Assembly (NCBI RefSeq): GCF_016808095.1
Contig: NC_068977.1
Location: forward strand, 7,128,479-7,192,478
Reading direction: 5' to 3'
Length of the DNA: 64,000 bases
From: Vigna angularis
Lineage: Eukaryota; Streptophyta; Magnoliopsida; Fabales; Fabaceae
A program made the translations under genes and the position numbers. The notes beneath the pieces were generated by a model, which saw nothing but the letters and a program-made list of their open reading frames with translations, was not told the DNA's origin and did no database searches. Positions 53,165 through 64,000 of this stretch are shown one piece after another; position 1 is the stretch's first letter; the number at the start of each line of letters is the position of its first letter.

Positions 53165-56100
53165 TGTAACACGCCTTTCCGGATGCCACATATGATTTAT
53201 AGAACGTTCATTACTTACGAAAAACTTAACCTTGATACCATTGCGAAAAACTGAATTAACAAAAACCTTTATTTGTTTATCACACAACTTAATCAAACTA
53301 GGTGAATGTCATATTAAACTAAGTTTAAAACCTTCTACTAATAATCCAAAAACATTACATTATATTAAAATAAAGATTGTCTAAACACAACCTATCCCGA
53401 CCAACACAGCTCAGATAGCCTCACCACAAAGCAAAATATATTCAATTCAGCATGGGTTCAAATATTTCCAATAGCAAAACATACACAAAATAACATAACA
53501 ACACATTTGAACACTCAGGAACATGTTCACATAACTCGACAACACTTAAACATCAGTGTATCAGAAATAAACAACTCAGAAACATGTAAAAACAAACTAT
53601 ACAACATAAAATAGGCTAAATAACTCAAGTTCATGCAAGACAACACAATATGGCAAAAAACAACATGGCTTCATAATTAAACAACCGGAAAGATGTAAGC
53701 ACACCTCTATAAAGAATGGAACATCATGTTAATATAGCAAGCAACTCGACACAATCCTAAAAACAACATTGTAACAATTATAATACAATAGATCAGGCAT
53801 AACACATCCTACTAACAGAGATACACAACACGACATATACACTTAACCATTTAAAACAACCTAACACCCCAAACTCCATGACAGTATGTCAAAGCTACTT
53901 GGTGACACTCGAAAATAACATGATAACACTCTCAAACAACCCATCATCACCCCAAACCCCATTATAGTAGATTAAACACTTGTTTTTAATGCAGAACATG
54001 TCAGTGAGGAGAAAAACAATGCAGATGTAGTGTCAGTGGTAAGACTGTCGCGGTCATACAAATTTGATTGCACGAAAATAATGCAGTATAGTCTAGGATT
54101 TGACTCCTAGGTCGTCTCTCAAGGACCAATATTGTTGGTTTCAGTCTCAGATTTAACACAAAGGGGGGGTTGTGAATGTTTGTTTGCGGTAAAATTAAAG
54201 TGGACTGGAAATTAAATAAAACAGAATTTAAAACACTGAAATAAATTTTGAAAACGGTAAAACCAAATGGTAAAAGACAGTAAAAACGGAACAGTAAATA
54301 TGCAGAAACGGTAAAATTTAACGGTGCAGAAAATACTAAACGGTAAAATAAAAGAGACAATAAAATTAAAAGCACTTGACTGAAAATAAAATTTAGGAAA
54401 AGATTCAATACTTGAAATTAAAATGTTTCAACAGAAGAAAATGAAAATGATCAAATTAATGTAACAAGCATTCAGAAATAAAATTCTACACTGGAAAATA
54501 AAAACACAGAGAGCTTTGGGGAAGGAAGAGGCGAGAGCCTCCTCCCAGGTTGGCTGCTATCCTAAACTACACTAAAATCTAATGCTGAAATCTCCTTCCT
54601 CTTCTTTGCTCTGCTGCTCCATTTTATAGTTCAATTCTGAATTCTGAACGTGAATTGCTGGCCTCCCAAACCAAACCCGTGAGTTTGCAGTGGCTGCTCT
54701 CCTTTGGTGGCAACTGGGCCATCTGAATTCTTTTTCTAAATTATTGAATGCAGAAAAAGAAATCAACTTCCATCACCCTCCATCTGTGGGTTCCACTCTC
54801 TGTTGGACCCATGATGTTCTTGGTTGTGGCTGATGTGTGCGTGAAGTCTGGACGCGTGAAGGTAGCTGGGAGAACGAAGCCCGCTGCTGCTGCTGGTGAA
54901 AGACGCCAATGTGCTGGACCGTGGCTGTTCCAGCCCCTTCACGGCTCCTTCCCTTGCTTGTGGCTGCTGGAAACTGAAGTGTGGACGTGTGCTGGTCCAG
55001 CTTTGCTACCATCCGTGTGCATGTGACATGCTTCTTCTGCTGCTTCACCGTGTAGTGCTGGATCAGCTGGGAGAGTGAAGATGTTGCTTCCTCCATTGCT
55101 TCTCTTTAATTTATTCCCGTGCACACCAACTAAGTGGAATCCCGTGAGCTCCTCTTCTCTGGACCGTTGAAGGCTTTTCCTTCTTCCAAAAATTATTTTC
55201 TAAGTGGTGAACGGACCCTTGGCCGTGAGCTTCTGGTGGCTGCTGGTACACGGGGAGCTGTTGCTGTAATGGAGTTGTTGTTGGACGTTAATCCCTGCAT
55301 TGCCGGACACATCTTCTGGTTTTCCGTGGTGGTTTTCTCTCCAGCCAGGCCATGACCGAGACTCCTCTTCTCCACGTGAGCTGTTGAAGGTCCGGTGCTG
55401 CTGCTGGGTTGCTTCTCTTCCTCTCTGGACCAGGAGCTTTGCTGGTGGTGGACGGTAATGGCTGGAACGCTTCTCTCTCGAGTGCAGCAATGAGTGAGCT
55501 CTACTGGACATGCATCTCTGCTGTCAACGTGATTTTCCTTCAATGTGTGCCACCTCTGCTTGTGCTCCTCCCCAACGTGTGTCCGAGAGTTGCGTGGTCT
55601 CTCACTTCCATTTCAACAAAAATGTATTTTGTTCCATTTGCCAAAACAAAGTGTGCGACAATACTAAATCAATAAAACTTTCTCGAGACTTTGAACCAAG
55701 TGGTGCCCCTACTTCTATTTTTTCATTTCAAGTCTAGCTTGGTGTTTGCCAAAACCGTGACCTTCCAAATGTGGTAGATCCCACTTTAATTCTAAAACAT
55801 GCTTTTCCAAATTCTCTTTTCCATGGGTCTAAGCCATATCCGTGAACTCTTTTCCTTGAATGGATGGGTCTAAATGTCCCTTCAAATGAATCCCACCAAA
55901 TTCTGATTTGTCCATGGGTCCAGCTCTTATTTCACGTGGCAGCTTCTTTCAAGCACATAGAATGTGTGTTATTTCTTCATAATTGAATGTACTCCTCTTA
56001 ATAGGCCGAAAATTAATCCAGCCATGACTAACATCGTGTGGATGTTGCCTCTAAAGAAAAATCTGAGTATATTTTCCAAAATAAATTCTTGTGTTTGCAC

Positions 56101-56979
56101 CTCAGTAAATCTCCACCCTTAGATCCAATTACTATTTCTTATTAACCCTTCAAATGTCCCAAAATATTATCCAACAATTTTCCTACAATTAATAATACAA
56201 ATAATTAGTCTCAAATAATTCAAATTAATTAAAATAAGAATTATTGGTCAATTTAAGCACAATTAGTAAAAACGGGAAAATGTCGGACAATTAAGTACAA
56301 TACCCTGATTAATTCTAATACAATAAACTAAGTGAAGTGAACAAAATATTGACTCATCAGTCAGACTGTTCTGTCATGCCAAGAAAAATGGTTTAGCACG
56401 ATTTTAAGGAAAAAGAGCACGACCAAAGACATATCTATCACAATTCTGACACAACCTTCACAGCCAACACATTAAACAACACGATTCATAAGCATTTAAC
56501 AGAAGACAAGTGAAAACAACCCTATTATGCAATTTGTGTTAGAATTTATGATTGACAGATTAACAATTAATGAGCAATAAACACTTTAATCAAAACAACA
56601 GTTCCCAATACCTCTTAGAACAGTAAAGCAGAAGCGTACCTGAAGGATTAGACATTTGGAACAATGAATAAGTAACCTGAGTTGGTCTCTGGTCTTCCTT
56701 CTGTAGAGCACCTTAGGTTCCCTCTAGATTTTCTCTTTTAATAGGATAAAGAAACAGGAATGATACGATGTGCTCACAGATGGGGACCATGACCCTTTAA
56801 ATAGCCTCTGACGGTTAATATTCTTTAGTTTCAATAATTATAAGTTGTCCCCTTCAACAAATTAAAATTATTACTGGTCTCTCCACAATATACCTTTCAT
56901 GACAAATATACCCTTAGCTATATTTCTCTTAATTAGATCACTTTATAAAGTTGGCTAATAAAATATAATGACCCTAACA
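53165..56979 (-). mobile_element. Gypsy-type LTR split by a nested insertion
   Basis: In minus orientation the LTR runs TGTTAGGGTCATTA... to ...AGGCGTGTTACA, about 1.45 kb after removing the nested 2.36-kb segment at 54005-56359. The primer-binding site at 53142 confirms the orientation. The other LTR and the coding interior are missing. Confidence 0.72.
54005..56359 (-). mobile_element. Putative 2.36-kb solo LTR nested in the gypsy LTR
   Basis: Begins TGAGGAGAAAAAC and ends GACTCATCA on the plus strand. The flanking 5-bp duplication GTCAG is perfect (54000-54004 and 56360-56364). TCCTAGGTCGTCTCTCAAGG near 54103 is a motif I associate with long legume gypsy LTRs. The many open frames at 54750-55740 are on both strands, overlap each other and have no domain, so no gene is called. 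Without an internal region, solo LTR is the simplest reading. Confidence 0.7.
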
Positions 56980-56992
56980 CATTTAATAATTG

Positions 56993-56993
<1 letters not shown>

Positions 56994-57039
<46 letters not shown>
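56994..57039. repeat. (AT)n microsatellite
   Basis: About 22 uninterrupted AT units just left of the copia element at 57113. Confidence 0.97.
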
Positions 57040-57042
<3 letters not shown>

Positions 57043-57112
57043 GTGTGTGACCTAAATTGTTAAAAATTTGGACTATTGTAGCGACAAAACCTTCACTACA
57101 CATGCACCAACT

Positions 57113-59976
57113 GTTATAAAATATTAATGTTGATTGCAAAAGAGAAACGTTTGATTGCAACGTTCAAAACTTTAATTTCCAAACATTCAAATTCATTTTC
57201 TTAAGTGCTCCAACGGTAAAATATTTAATGGTTTTTATTTTCTTTTATTCTCCCCTAACTCTATAAATAGAGAGTTCTTCCTCCGTTCCAAAACACACCA
57301 AAAAGAAGTCTTCTCTCATTCTCCTTTCTTCTTTTCCTCTTCTAAAAATATTTTGGTTTTATTTTATACTCTTTTTTAGACATTTTTGCTAGTTTTGAGA
57401 TCCTTAGAGATGTTTTAGGAAGTTCCTATTGTATCTGGGGGACTTGCGCAATACACCGTAGATAAGTTCTATACATCGCGGATAAGTCTTTAAGGACATT
57501 GAATCTACACGCATCAGTAAATTTTGTTCGTGTTTCTGTCAGCTTCTTACAACAATCTTAAGGACTTATGGCTGACATCAACAACTCAATCCCAAAGAAT
57601 CAAAACTTTCTTTCCAGAATGACGATATTTGCGAAATCACTTATGGACGTGTCAAAAGTCTAGGTCTTCTCTAGAAAAAACTTCTAGAGGCTGGCAAGGT
57701 GCTCGCAACAACGGTGGCTTCTAATCACATTTGTAGAGACCGCGGATGAGGATGAAGAAGAGGGAGACGAGGCGACAACTTAGAGTTCATTGGAGTTAGG
57801 ATGATGAACCCTAATTTTCATGTGTCATTCCTTTGTAATGTTTGAGGAAAGGTGGAGAAGATTTTCTCTCCAGAGAAAGGAAAAGAAACAAGAAGATGAG
57901 GTACTTGAGTAAATTTTCGTATACGTTACCTACAAAGAGAAAAACACAACCAGGTATTTTCTCGTTTACCAATCTTAAATATTTTAAAATTGTGGGGGCG
58001 TAGGTAATTTTACTTAATTACTTGAAGAAATAAATTTGGCTTTTCACCTAATGATATTACTCTAAATCTGGAAGTAGAGAATATGTCGTTATATATTTAT
58101 ATATGAACGGCATGTTAATGATGGACACATGCAATCAGATAATATTTAAAAATTAAGGTTTCTAGGATCAAATTTTGAAATGAAAGACATAGGTGAAACC
58201 AATGTGATGTTAGGTATTAAAATCATAAGGAAGGGAGATAATATATTACTATCCCAAAAACAATATATTAAGAAACTTCTTAAGAAGTTTAGGTTTTATG
58301 ACATCAAACCAGTGAGTACCCCTTATGATACTAATTCTATATTAATAAAATAAATAAAGAAATAAATAAAGGAGAACTTATATCTCAGCCTTAGTATGCC
58401 TAGATAATTGGGAGCTTACTGCACTTGATGAGCTTTTCTAGACCTGATATTGCTTATGTAGTAGGTCGACTGAGTAGGTACACTCAATGTCCAAATCAGG
58501 AACAATGGAATGCACTTGCTAGGCTTATGAGATACTTAAGAGGTTTAATGAATTATGTCATTGAGTACAGTGGATTTCCCACTGTACTAGAAGGGTACAA
58601 TGATGCTAACTTGATCTCTGATTCAGATGAGACAAAATCCACTAGTGGTTATGTATTCACAGTTGGAGGTGGTGCAATTACATGAAGGTCAGCCAGGCAA
58701 ACAATTATTGCAAGATCAACAATGGAATCTGAGTTTGTTGCTCTTGAGATGGTTGACAATGAGGCTGAGTGGTTGAAAAACTTCTTAGAAAACATTCCAC
58801 TAGGAATGAAACCAACCCCATCAGTGTCAAAACACTATGATTGCCAATCAGAAATAGCTATAGCTAAAAACAAGAATTACAATGGATAGAATAAACATAT
58901 ACAATTGAGACACAATTTGGTGAACCAACTATTAAAGAGTGGAACTATTTCCATTATGTGAAGTCAAAACATAATCTAGCAGATCCTTTGACAAAACCCT
59001 TGGGAAGAAATATGATCTTAGAAACATTAAGGGGAATGAGACTTAAGCCACTAGCTACCAAACAAGTGATGGTAACCCAACCTTTGTGATTGGAGATCCC
59101 ATGAATAAGGTTCATATGGGTAAAAACAAGTCACTTGTTAGTTCTGATAGCACTAATTTGATTTTAAATCAAATATGTACATTCCTATGTTGTGTGTGAA
59201 AGTGCTAGACACTGTATTATTGAGAGGTTAAACTTTGTAATTAAACAAAGTCTTAAATCTTCATATCCCTTATATGAGTGTCAAGTAGGGCCGCTTGCAT
59301 GAGATCTTGGCATGCTCTCTAGAGCACTCATGAATATCGGGCACGTGCATGGCCTAGTGAGTGCACCACAACGATAACAGCAAAGATTGTAAGGGTGTAT
59401 TGTGATTGATAAACCTCTAACACACATTAAGTGTCTTTGGTTCATATAGCTTGTTATACAGCTCTGATGCATTACATCCTTTGAGACCCAGAATAAAAGG
59501 TTTTATCTTTTCTTTCAACTCTCTTTTGCAATGAGTGGGAGATTGTTATAAAATATTAATGTTGATTGCAAAAGAGAAACGTTGGATTGAAATGCTCAAA
59601 ACTTTAATTGCCAACCGTTCAAATTCATTTTCTTAAGTGCTCCAACGGTAAAATATTTAATGGTTTTTATTTTCTTTTATTGATTTTATTCTCCCCTAAC
59701 TCTATAAATAGAGAGTTCTTCTTCCATTCCAAAACACACCAAAAAGAAGTCTTCTTTCATTCTCCTTTCTTCTTTTCCTCTTCTAAAAATATTCTGGTTT
59801 TATTTTATACTCTTTTTTAGAGATCCTTGCTAGTTCTGAGATCCTCAGAGATGTTCTGGGAAATTCTTGTTGTATCCTAGGAGACTTGCGCAATACACCG
59901 CGGATAAGTTCTTAAGGACAGTGAATCTACAAACCTCAGAAAATTTTGTTCGTGTTTCTGTCAGCTTTTTACAACA
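57113..59976 (+). mobile_element. Internally deleted Ty1/copia element
   Basis: The LTRs 57113-57554 (442 bp) and 59544-59976 (433 bp) begin TGTTATAAAATATTAATG and end TTACAACA. The perfect target duplication is CCAAC (57108-57112 and 59977-59981). A TCTATAAATAGAG promoter lies in each LTR (near 57263 and 59702). The purine tract GAGTGGGAGA precedes the right LTR. Most of gag, protease and integrase is gone; part of RT and RNase H remains. Confidence 0.93.
58130..59090 (+). pseudogene. Copia reverse transcriptase end and RNase H, degenerate
   Basis: Readable blocks: NFEMKDIGE-like text, IKIIRKGDNILLSQKQYIKK, then MSFSRPDIAYVVGRLSRYTQ and WNALARLMRYLRG. These are followed by STSGYVFTVGGGAIT, a stop, RQTIIARSTMESEFVALE and LADPLTKPLGR. 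They follow copia RT/RNase H order. There are at least four stops or frameshifts. The only sizeable open piece is 58425-58685. Confidence 0.85.
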
Positions 59977-59981
59977 CCAAC

Positions 59982-60869
59982 CACAAAGTGATAGTAAGAA
60001 CAAGTAATAATAGAACCCCAAACATGATTGAAAATCGACACCAAAAACAGAGAAACATCATATATAGCATCATTAAACCAAAAGGAATAAACATCATATA
60101 TAATCACTAAAAGACCCATGGTTGTCACTTATCTGATTTGATGTCGTTTATTTACATGTCACACAGATTATCCGTAGGTAATTACATGTGAATTTATCTG
60201 TAGAATTACTTACAAATTTCTTTGTAGGTACATACAAATATTACCTATGGATAAATTTGTGTGTCATTATTTATAGATAAATCTATATATAATTACTTAT
60301 GAATAAATTTGTTGGTAACTTTCCTATGATTATTTTACCTACAAATTATTTTCTATAGGTAATATGTAGGAAAAATCACCTTACTTAGCCAAAAACACTC
60401 AAAAGCATGTATATCTTACGTCTTTTTCACTCTTCTTAGTTAATAATGTATTTTTGCTCTTCCAAAGGTTCTTTGTGTCTTCAATTGTTCTCTTTCCCTT
60501 ATATGCCATCTGTCAACCTATTCTTTTGCCCGTAGTGGGGAAGTTATTATGCATAAATGAGTATTTTATATAATTGTTTCCTGTCTTGGCTACTTACTAA
60601 GGTTGTTGTGGGAAATTTGGGTTTAAACAATTGAGGCTGAGGTGAACAAACCCGATTCAAGTCTTCCAAATCCTTACAAATTGGACCCTTTATCAAGATA
60701 TCATAAATATCCCTATGTTAACTTCACGATATATTCGGATCATATATATACACTAAAGTAACCTTAGGTGTTGCATATGTGTATACACTTGCAAGAGTGA
60801 TAATAAGTTGGTTACCTCTAAGTTACAAGATCTTATATAGCTCTTTATACTACATAAGTTGAGTACATG
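59982..60869. other. Intergenic DNA with ACCTA/TAGGTAA motifs
   Basis: No gene seen. At 60160-60375 short motifs such as TAGGTAAT, ACCTACAAAT and their inverses recur in both orientations, as in subterminal regions of DNA transposons. No termini were found. Confidence 0.4.
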
Positions 60870-63333
60870 TAAACTACTCAAGCTTATAAGGAAGTTAACT
60901 ACACTCAAACAAACATTAAAAGAAGAACTCAAACAAGCAACAAAAACTTATTATATATTGTGATATTCAAAGTGTTTTGCACATTACACAGAATCTTGCC
61001 TTTCATAGGATAAAACATGTACGTATATGCTACAACTTATACCAATAAGAAAAATAGCAAATGTTATGACAAAGCTAGTTAATATTCTACCATGAGTTAT
61101 AGAAGAAATAAGCAACATATATAATAACGAAGAATAAAATACGGTCAGATTTAATTAATTTCATCAAAATCTTACGTGGAAATATGAAAAATAGAAGTCT
61201 CCCATTCAAAAAAATTTACTTTTATACTTACTTTTCATGTGAAGTTTTTTCTTAACAGGACACACCAAAATTTCTCATTTTCTTTTATATTACTTTAGTA
61301 TTTGAGAAAAAGAAATTAAGAGATGAAATTAATTTTTCTTTCAAAGTGTTTCTTTTAATTATTTTTCCTATTTTTAAAACAAAATTATTATTTTCTCCTT
61401 AAATATAGAAATAAAGTTATTATAATTTTTTTTCTCCTAATTATCTAATACCCATCAAATCACTTGTGTTGCTTACAACAAAAATAATTAAGAAACTAAT
61501 TATAGCGATAACTCGAACTCCATTGAATTTTCCCTAAAAACGACAATATAAACTACGAGAATATTTTTCTCCTCACAGAAGACAACAAACATTATTCATT
61601 GCAAAACGTGGACAAACAAAAATAATTCAAGAAAGCTAATGTGAGAGAAGTGATTGATAAAAAAAACATATTTTAGGCAAAAGTATTAATATCACCAAAT
61701 AATATATACATTTCTGAACCACATAAACTAGAGTCTCTATTTATGCCATACGGCTGCATTATTGAATCAACTTTTGTAATAAGCTAATTTTCTCCTAGAC
61801 AGCAACTTTCATTTATTTATCACACTAAAGTAACAGATAAATAAAGTGGGTACTGTATCCATCATAACTAGACGGAAAGGTTGCATTTTTCTAAAGAGAA
61901 TCAAGTCCTTGAAGAAAAAGGGAAGTAAAATCTTCCATCTCACTTTTACTTAACAGCAATCCAATCTCAATTCCTCCACTGATATCCCTACGTTCACTGA
62001 GAGAAAATGCTCCTGTTTTGTCTGTGGATAGCATATCCACCTTCTTTGGCCTTCCCCACCCAAAATCAATGCTATAAACCTCAAACAACGGAGACCCAGC
62101 AGTAGAAATTATTCTACCCTCCCCAGGGTCATGCATACTCGAAACCCATTTTTCTGCTCCATTCAAAACTCCCTCTTCCTTCACCCTATTCAAAGCCTCA
62201 ACTATCCTCTCCAAAGCACAAATGAACCCATCTTTTCCAATCAACTCCTTAGTCAAAGCCACAACGTATTCTCCTTTAACGCAGTTTCCAAAATACGTGG
62301 CTGGAATTGGAGGATCCAAGCGCGTTCTACAGTCAACAGAAAATATGCACAGCACATTTTCATCCTTCACTTGGTTCGCTTTGACCCAACACGCTAACAC
62401 ATACGCACACGTAACAGAAAATGTTGACAGATGAACAGCCACTTTGACCTTTGAGTTTCCGTATTGTTTGAGCTTTTGAATCTGTGAAGGGGTCAATTCA
62501 AACAAACCTTTGAGTCCATCGCTCGGTGTTGCAGTGAGAGACTCCCACACCTTGAGACTTCGGTTATTCGAACCATTATGATTCATCCACTGCTCTGCGT
62601 ACAGTTCAGCCAATCCAGAAGGGTCTCTAATCAATGATCTGTCAAAGATAGGCGTAAGATGGTGAGGTAAGGATGGTGTTGGTGTGGGTGTAGTAGGGTT
62701 TTGAAGGTTAGAGCATATATAGGCCCATGCTTTGATGAACATGGATGAAGATTTTCCGTCGAAAGCTGCATGGTGTGTGGTTACTCCAATGCAAAAGCCA
62801 GCGTTTGGGAAGAGAGTGACTTGAACCGCCAGCAGAGATGCTTTATCATGGGAATTGGCCAAGTGGGGTGCTAAATCGTTGCGTTGTGATGCTTCACAGA
62901 GATGGGAGCAAAGATGGTTGAAGTTTAGGTCGGACTCAGCAACAGTGAAGGAAACGGTGTCGCCGGGGAGATAGTTGACGATGGGTTTGGGAGAGTGAGA
63001 GGGCCATGTGAGAGTGCCAGAGAAAGGGAGGAAGTGTTGGAGAGTGAGGGAAAGAGAAAGTTTGAGAGAGGGAAGAAGAGAATGAAGGAAAGAAGAGGTT
63101 GGGTGTGGGAAGTGATAGAAGAAGAGACGTTGAACAGGTGGAAATCGAAGCCATAAGAGGTCGAAGAAGGTTAGTGGAAGAGAGGTTGGCACAAGGGTGG
63201 AAAGGGTTGGTTCTTGAAACGGTGCCACCGAACAAACATGGATAACTTTGAGAGGTGCTGGTGATGCTGCTTGAGTCATGGTTCAGGGGAATGGAGAAGC
63301 AGTGGTGCACTTGAAAAGGAAGTGAAAGTCGTG
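60870..63333. repeat. Segmental duplication C, copy 2 (contains BAHD gene 2)
   Basis: Direct duplicate of 33105-36215. It is shorter downstream of the gene. The match ends just inside the 5' flank of the BAHD gene (GAAAAGGAAGTGAAAG). Confidence 0.92.
61891..63279 (-). CDS. BAHD acyltransferase, phenolic/anthocyanin glucoside malonyltransferase-like (copy 2)
   Basis: A 462-residue single-exon acyltransferase, very close to the gene at 34748-36172. It keeps HHAAFDG, YFGNC and DFGWG, with the same start context (MTQAASPAPLKVIHVC against MTEASSPAPLKVIQVC). Most differences fall in the C-terminal third (for example VKGEYVVALTKELIGKD against IRGQFVLALTKELVGKD, and a changed loop after DFGWGRPKK). 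It ends after FLQGLDSL, 12 residues earlier than copy 1. Both look functional. The C-terminal differences lie around the acceptor/CoA-binding side in known BAHD structures, so specificity could differ; this is inference. No regulation can be read beyond a shared short 5' flank. Confidence 0.93.
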   Translation of the reverse strand: MTQAASPAPLKVIHVCSVAPFQEPTLSTLVPTSLPLTFFDLLWLRFPPVQRLFFYHFPHPTSSFLHSLLPSLKLSLSLTLQHFLPFSGTLTWPSHSPKPIVNYLPGDTVSFTVAESDLNFNHLCSHLCEASQRNDLAPHLANSHDKASLLAVQVTLFPNAGFCIGVTTHHAAFDGKSSSMFIKAWAYICSNLQNPTTPTPTPSLPHHLTPIFDRSLIRDPSGLAELYAEQWMNHNGSNNRSLKVWESLTATPSDGLKGLFELTPSQIQKLKQYGNSKVKVAVHLSTFSVTCAYVLACWVKANQVKDENVLCIFSVDCRTRLDPPIPATYFGNCVKGEYVVALTKELIGKDGFICALERIVEALNRVKEEGVLNGAEKWVSSMHDPGEGRIISTAGSPLFEVYSIDFGWGRPKKVDMLSTDKTGAFSLSERRDISGGIEIGLLLSKSEMEDFTSLFLQGLDSL

Positions 63334-63539
63334 CAGTCATGACTTGCCGTTTTGGATAAGGGAGAATTGATTAAAGGTGATAGACACGTGGTAAATATAA
63401 AACTGTGACTCATACGTGTGTGGTATGACTCTTCTTTATGCAATCTTATTTTCTCCGACCTTACTCCTATTCCATTTTCCTGACCTAATGGAAATTGTTT
63501 TTCCGGAATGGCTGTTTCCCAAATTGTTATTCCAAAAAA

Positions 63540-63765
63540 ATTATTAGGTTTAAACCCTTCTTTGGTTCTAATTTTTGTATGAAAATCTCACTTGGATCAT
63601 CGTTTTTTTAACTGTCTCAATTGGGTCATATTTTTTATAAAAATAAACACATTTTACCCTAACCGTTAAGTGTTCTCTGACGGCGTTAGCAGTTGCTGAC
63701 CTATGCACGCTGATGTAGAAGTGTTTTATTACGTAGAATTTTCTTTTTAAAATTAAGAGTTTTTT
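63540..63765. other. MULE-TIR-like segment, single arm
   Basis: GGTTTAAACCCTTCTTTGG..., GATCATCGTTTTTTTAACTG, TCAATTGGGTCATATTTTTT and ACCGTTAAGTGTTCTCTGACG resemble the arms of legume MULE MITEs such as 16644-17021 (TCAATTGGGTCC, CCGTTAAA...). The second arm is not in the window. Confidence 0.4.
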
Positions 63766-63779
63766 GACGTGACTCATCC

Positions 63780-64000
63780 AAATCTGGTCAGATTCCCTTC
63801 ACCACCCACTTCACTGGACTCACTCTCCCATGGACCTCGTTGGCGGAGCTTCACCGACGCAAGTCATTAGCAGGCACACCATTGATTGGATAATTAAAAA
63901 GATAAAAACCATGGAGCGATTCCTCCTCGCCGCGCCTTCATCGCTGATCGTTGCCGCTATGCCGCACCGAACGATCGCTACCGCTATGCCGCACCGAATG
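63780..64000 (+). other. GC-richer segment at the window edge
   Basis: Base composition rises and a repeated GCCGCACCGAACGATCGC-type unit appears at 63950-64000. It could be the captured or coding part of the transposon whose arm lies at 63540, or the start of a gene cut by the window. No product is recognised. Confidence 0.25.

Noticed and set aside
54748..55737. Many overlapping frames on both strands in a GC-richer zone.
   Set aside because: No conserved motif and the zone is inside a putative solo LTR; noted as a finding for a search but not called as genes.
1..64000. tRNA, rRNA, snoRNA or microRNA genes.
   Set aside because: No cloverleaf, rRNA core or convincing precursor was recognised by eye; a covariance-model scan would be needed to exclude small ones.

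Overview
The window is nuclear DNA from a flowering plant, most likely a legume of the Phaseolus/Vigna type. This is inferred from an intron-containing cytochrome c1 gene, a FERONIA-type receptor kinase, BAHD malonyltransferase-like genes, AT-rich intergenic DNA, (AT)n microsatellites, abundant Ty1/copia and Ty3/gypsy remnants, and clusters of GTAATCGATTAC palindromes. No species assignment can be proved from sequence alone.

Only three loci look like intact host genes, all on the minus strand: a CrRLK1L/malectin receptor kinase (641-3055) and two near-identical BAHD acyltransferases (34748-36172 and 61891-63279). A nuclear gene for mitochondrial cytochrome c1 (25095-30430) keeps its promoter side, 5' UTR exon, presequence exon and two further exons. 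It has lost its 3' exons, and one splice acceptor appears broken. Two SAUR-like pseudogenes lie in a duplicated block.

The rest is transposon mosaic laid over three direct segmental duplications. A: the receptor-kinase promoter and upstream DNA (3150-8300) recurs at 39016-40290 and 49690-50985, split by about 9.4 kb of later insertions. B: 17768-24385 and 30629-32877 flank the cytochrome c1 locus; the first copy was later invaded by a copia element. C: 33105-36215 and 60870-63333 each carry a BAHD gene. Comparing copies shows what was inserted after duplication.

Elements with boundaries and target-site duplications (TSDs) readable by eye: a non-autonomous gypsy-like element (4784-7103, TSD CTGTT) with a tandem array of short hairpins; a MULE foldback MITE (16644-17021, 9-bp TSD); a solo LTR in the cytochrome c1 5' UTR intron (28779-29110, AAGGA); a hAT-like MITE (39332-39864); a CACTA element (40656-42289, TSD ACT) carrying kinesin-12-like exons; a Pack-MULE (42347-43770, 9-bp TSD) fusing RING-H2/ATL and lectin-receptor-kinase pieces; a solo LTR (43870-44212, CAAAT); a copia-derived non-autonomous element whose pol is replaced by GC-rich tandem repeats (46613-49053, AGTAC); a 2.36-kb putative solo LTR (54005-56359, GTCAG) nested in another LTR (53165-56979); and an internally deleted copia element (57113-59976, CCAAC). 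A CACTA-like region (9968-12583) carries an ankyrin-repeat gene fragment.

The strongest leads are the three host-gene captures by DNA transposons, the two non-autonomous LTR elements with unusual tandem arrays, and the truncated cytochrome c1 locus. No tRNA, rRNA, CRISPR or other structured RNA gene was recognised.
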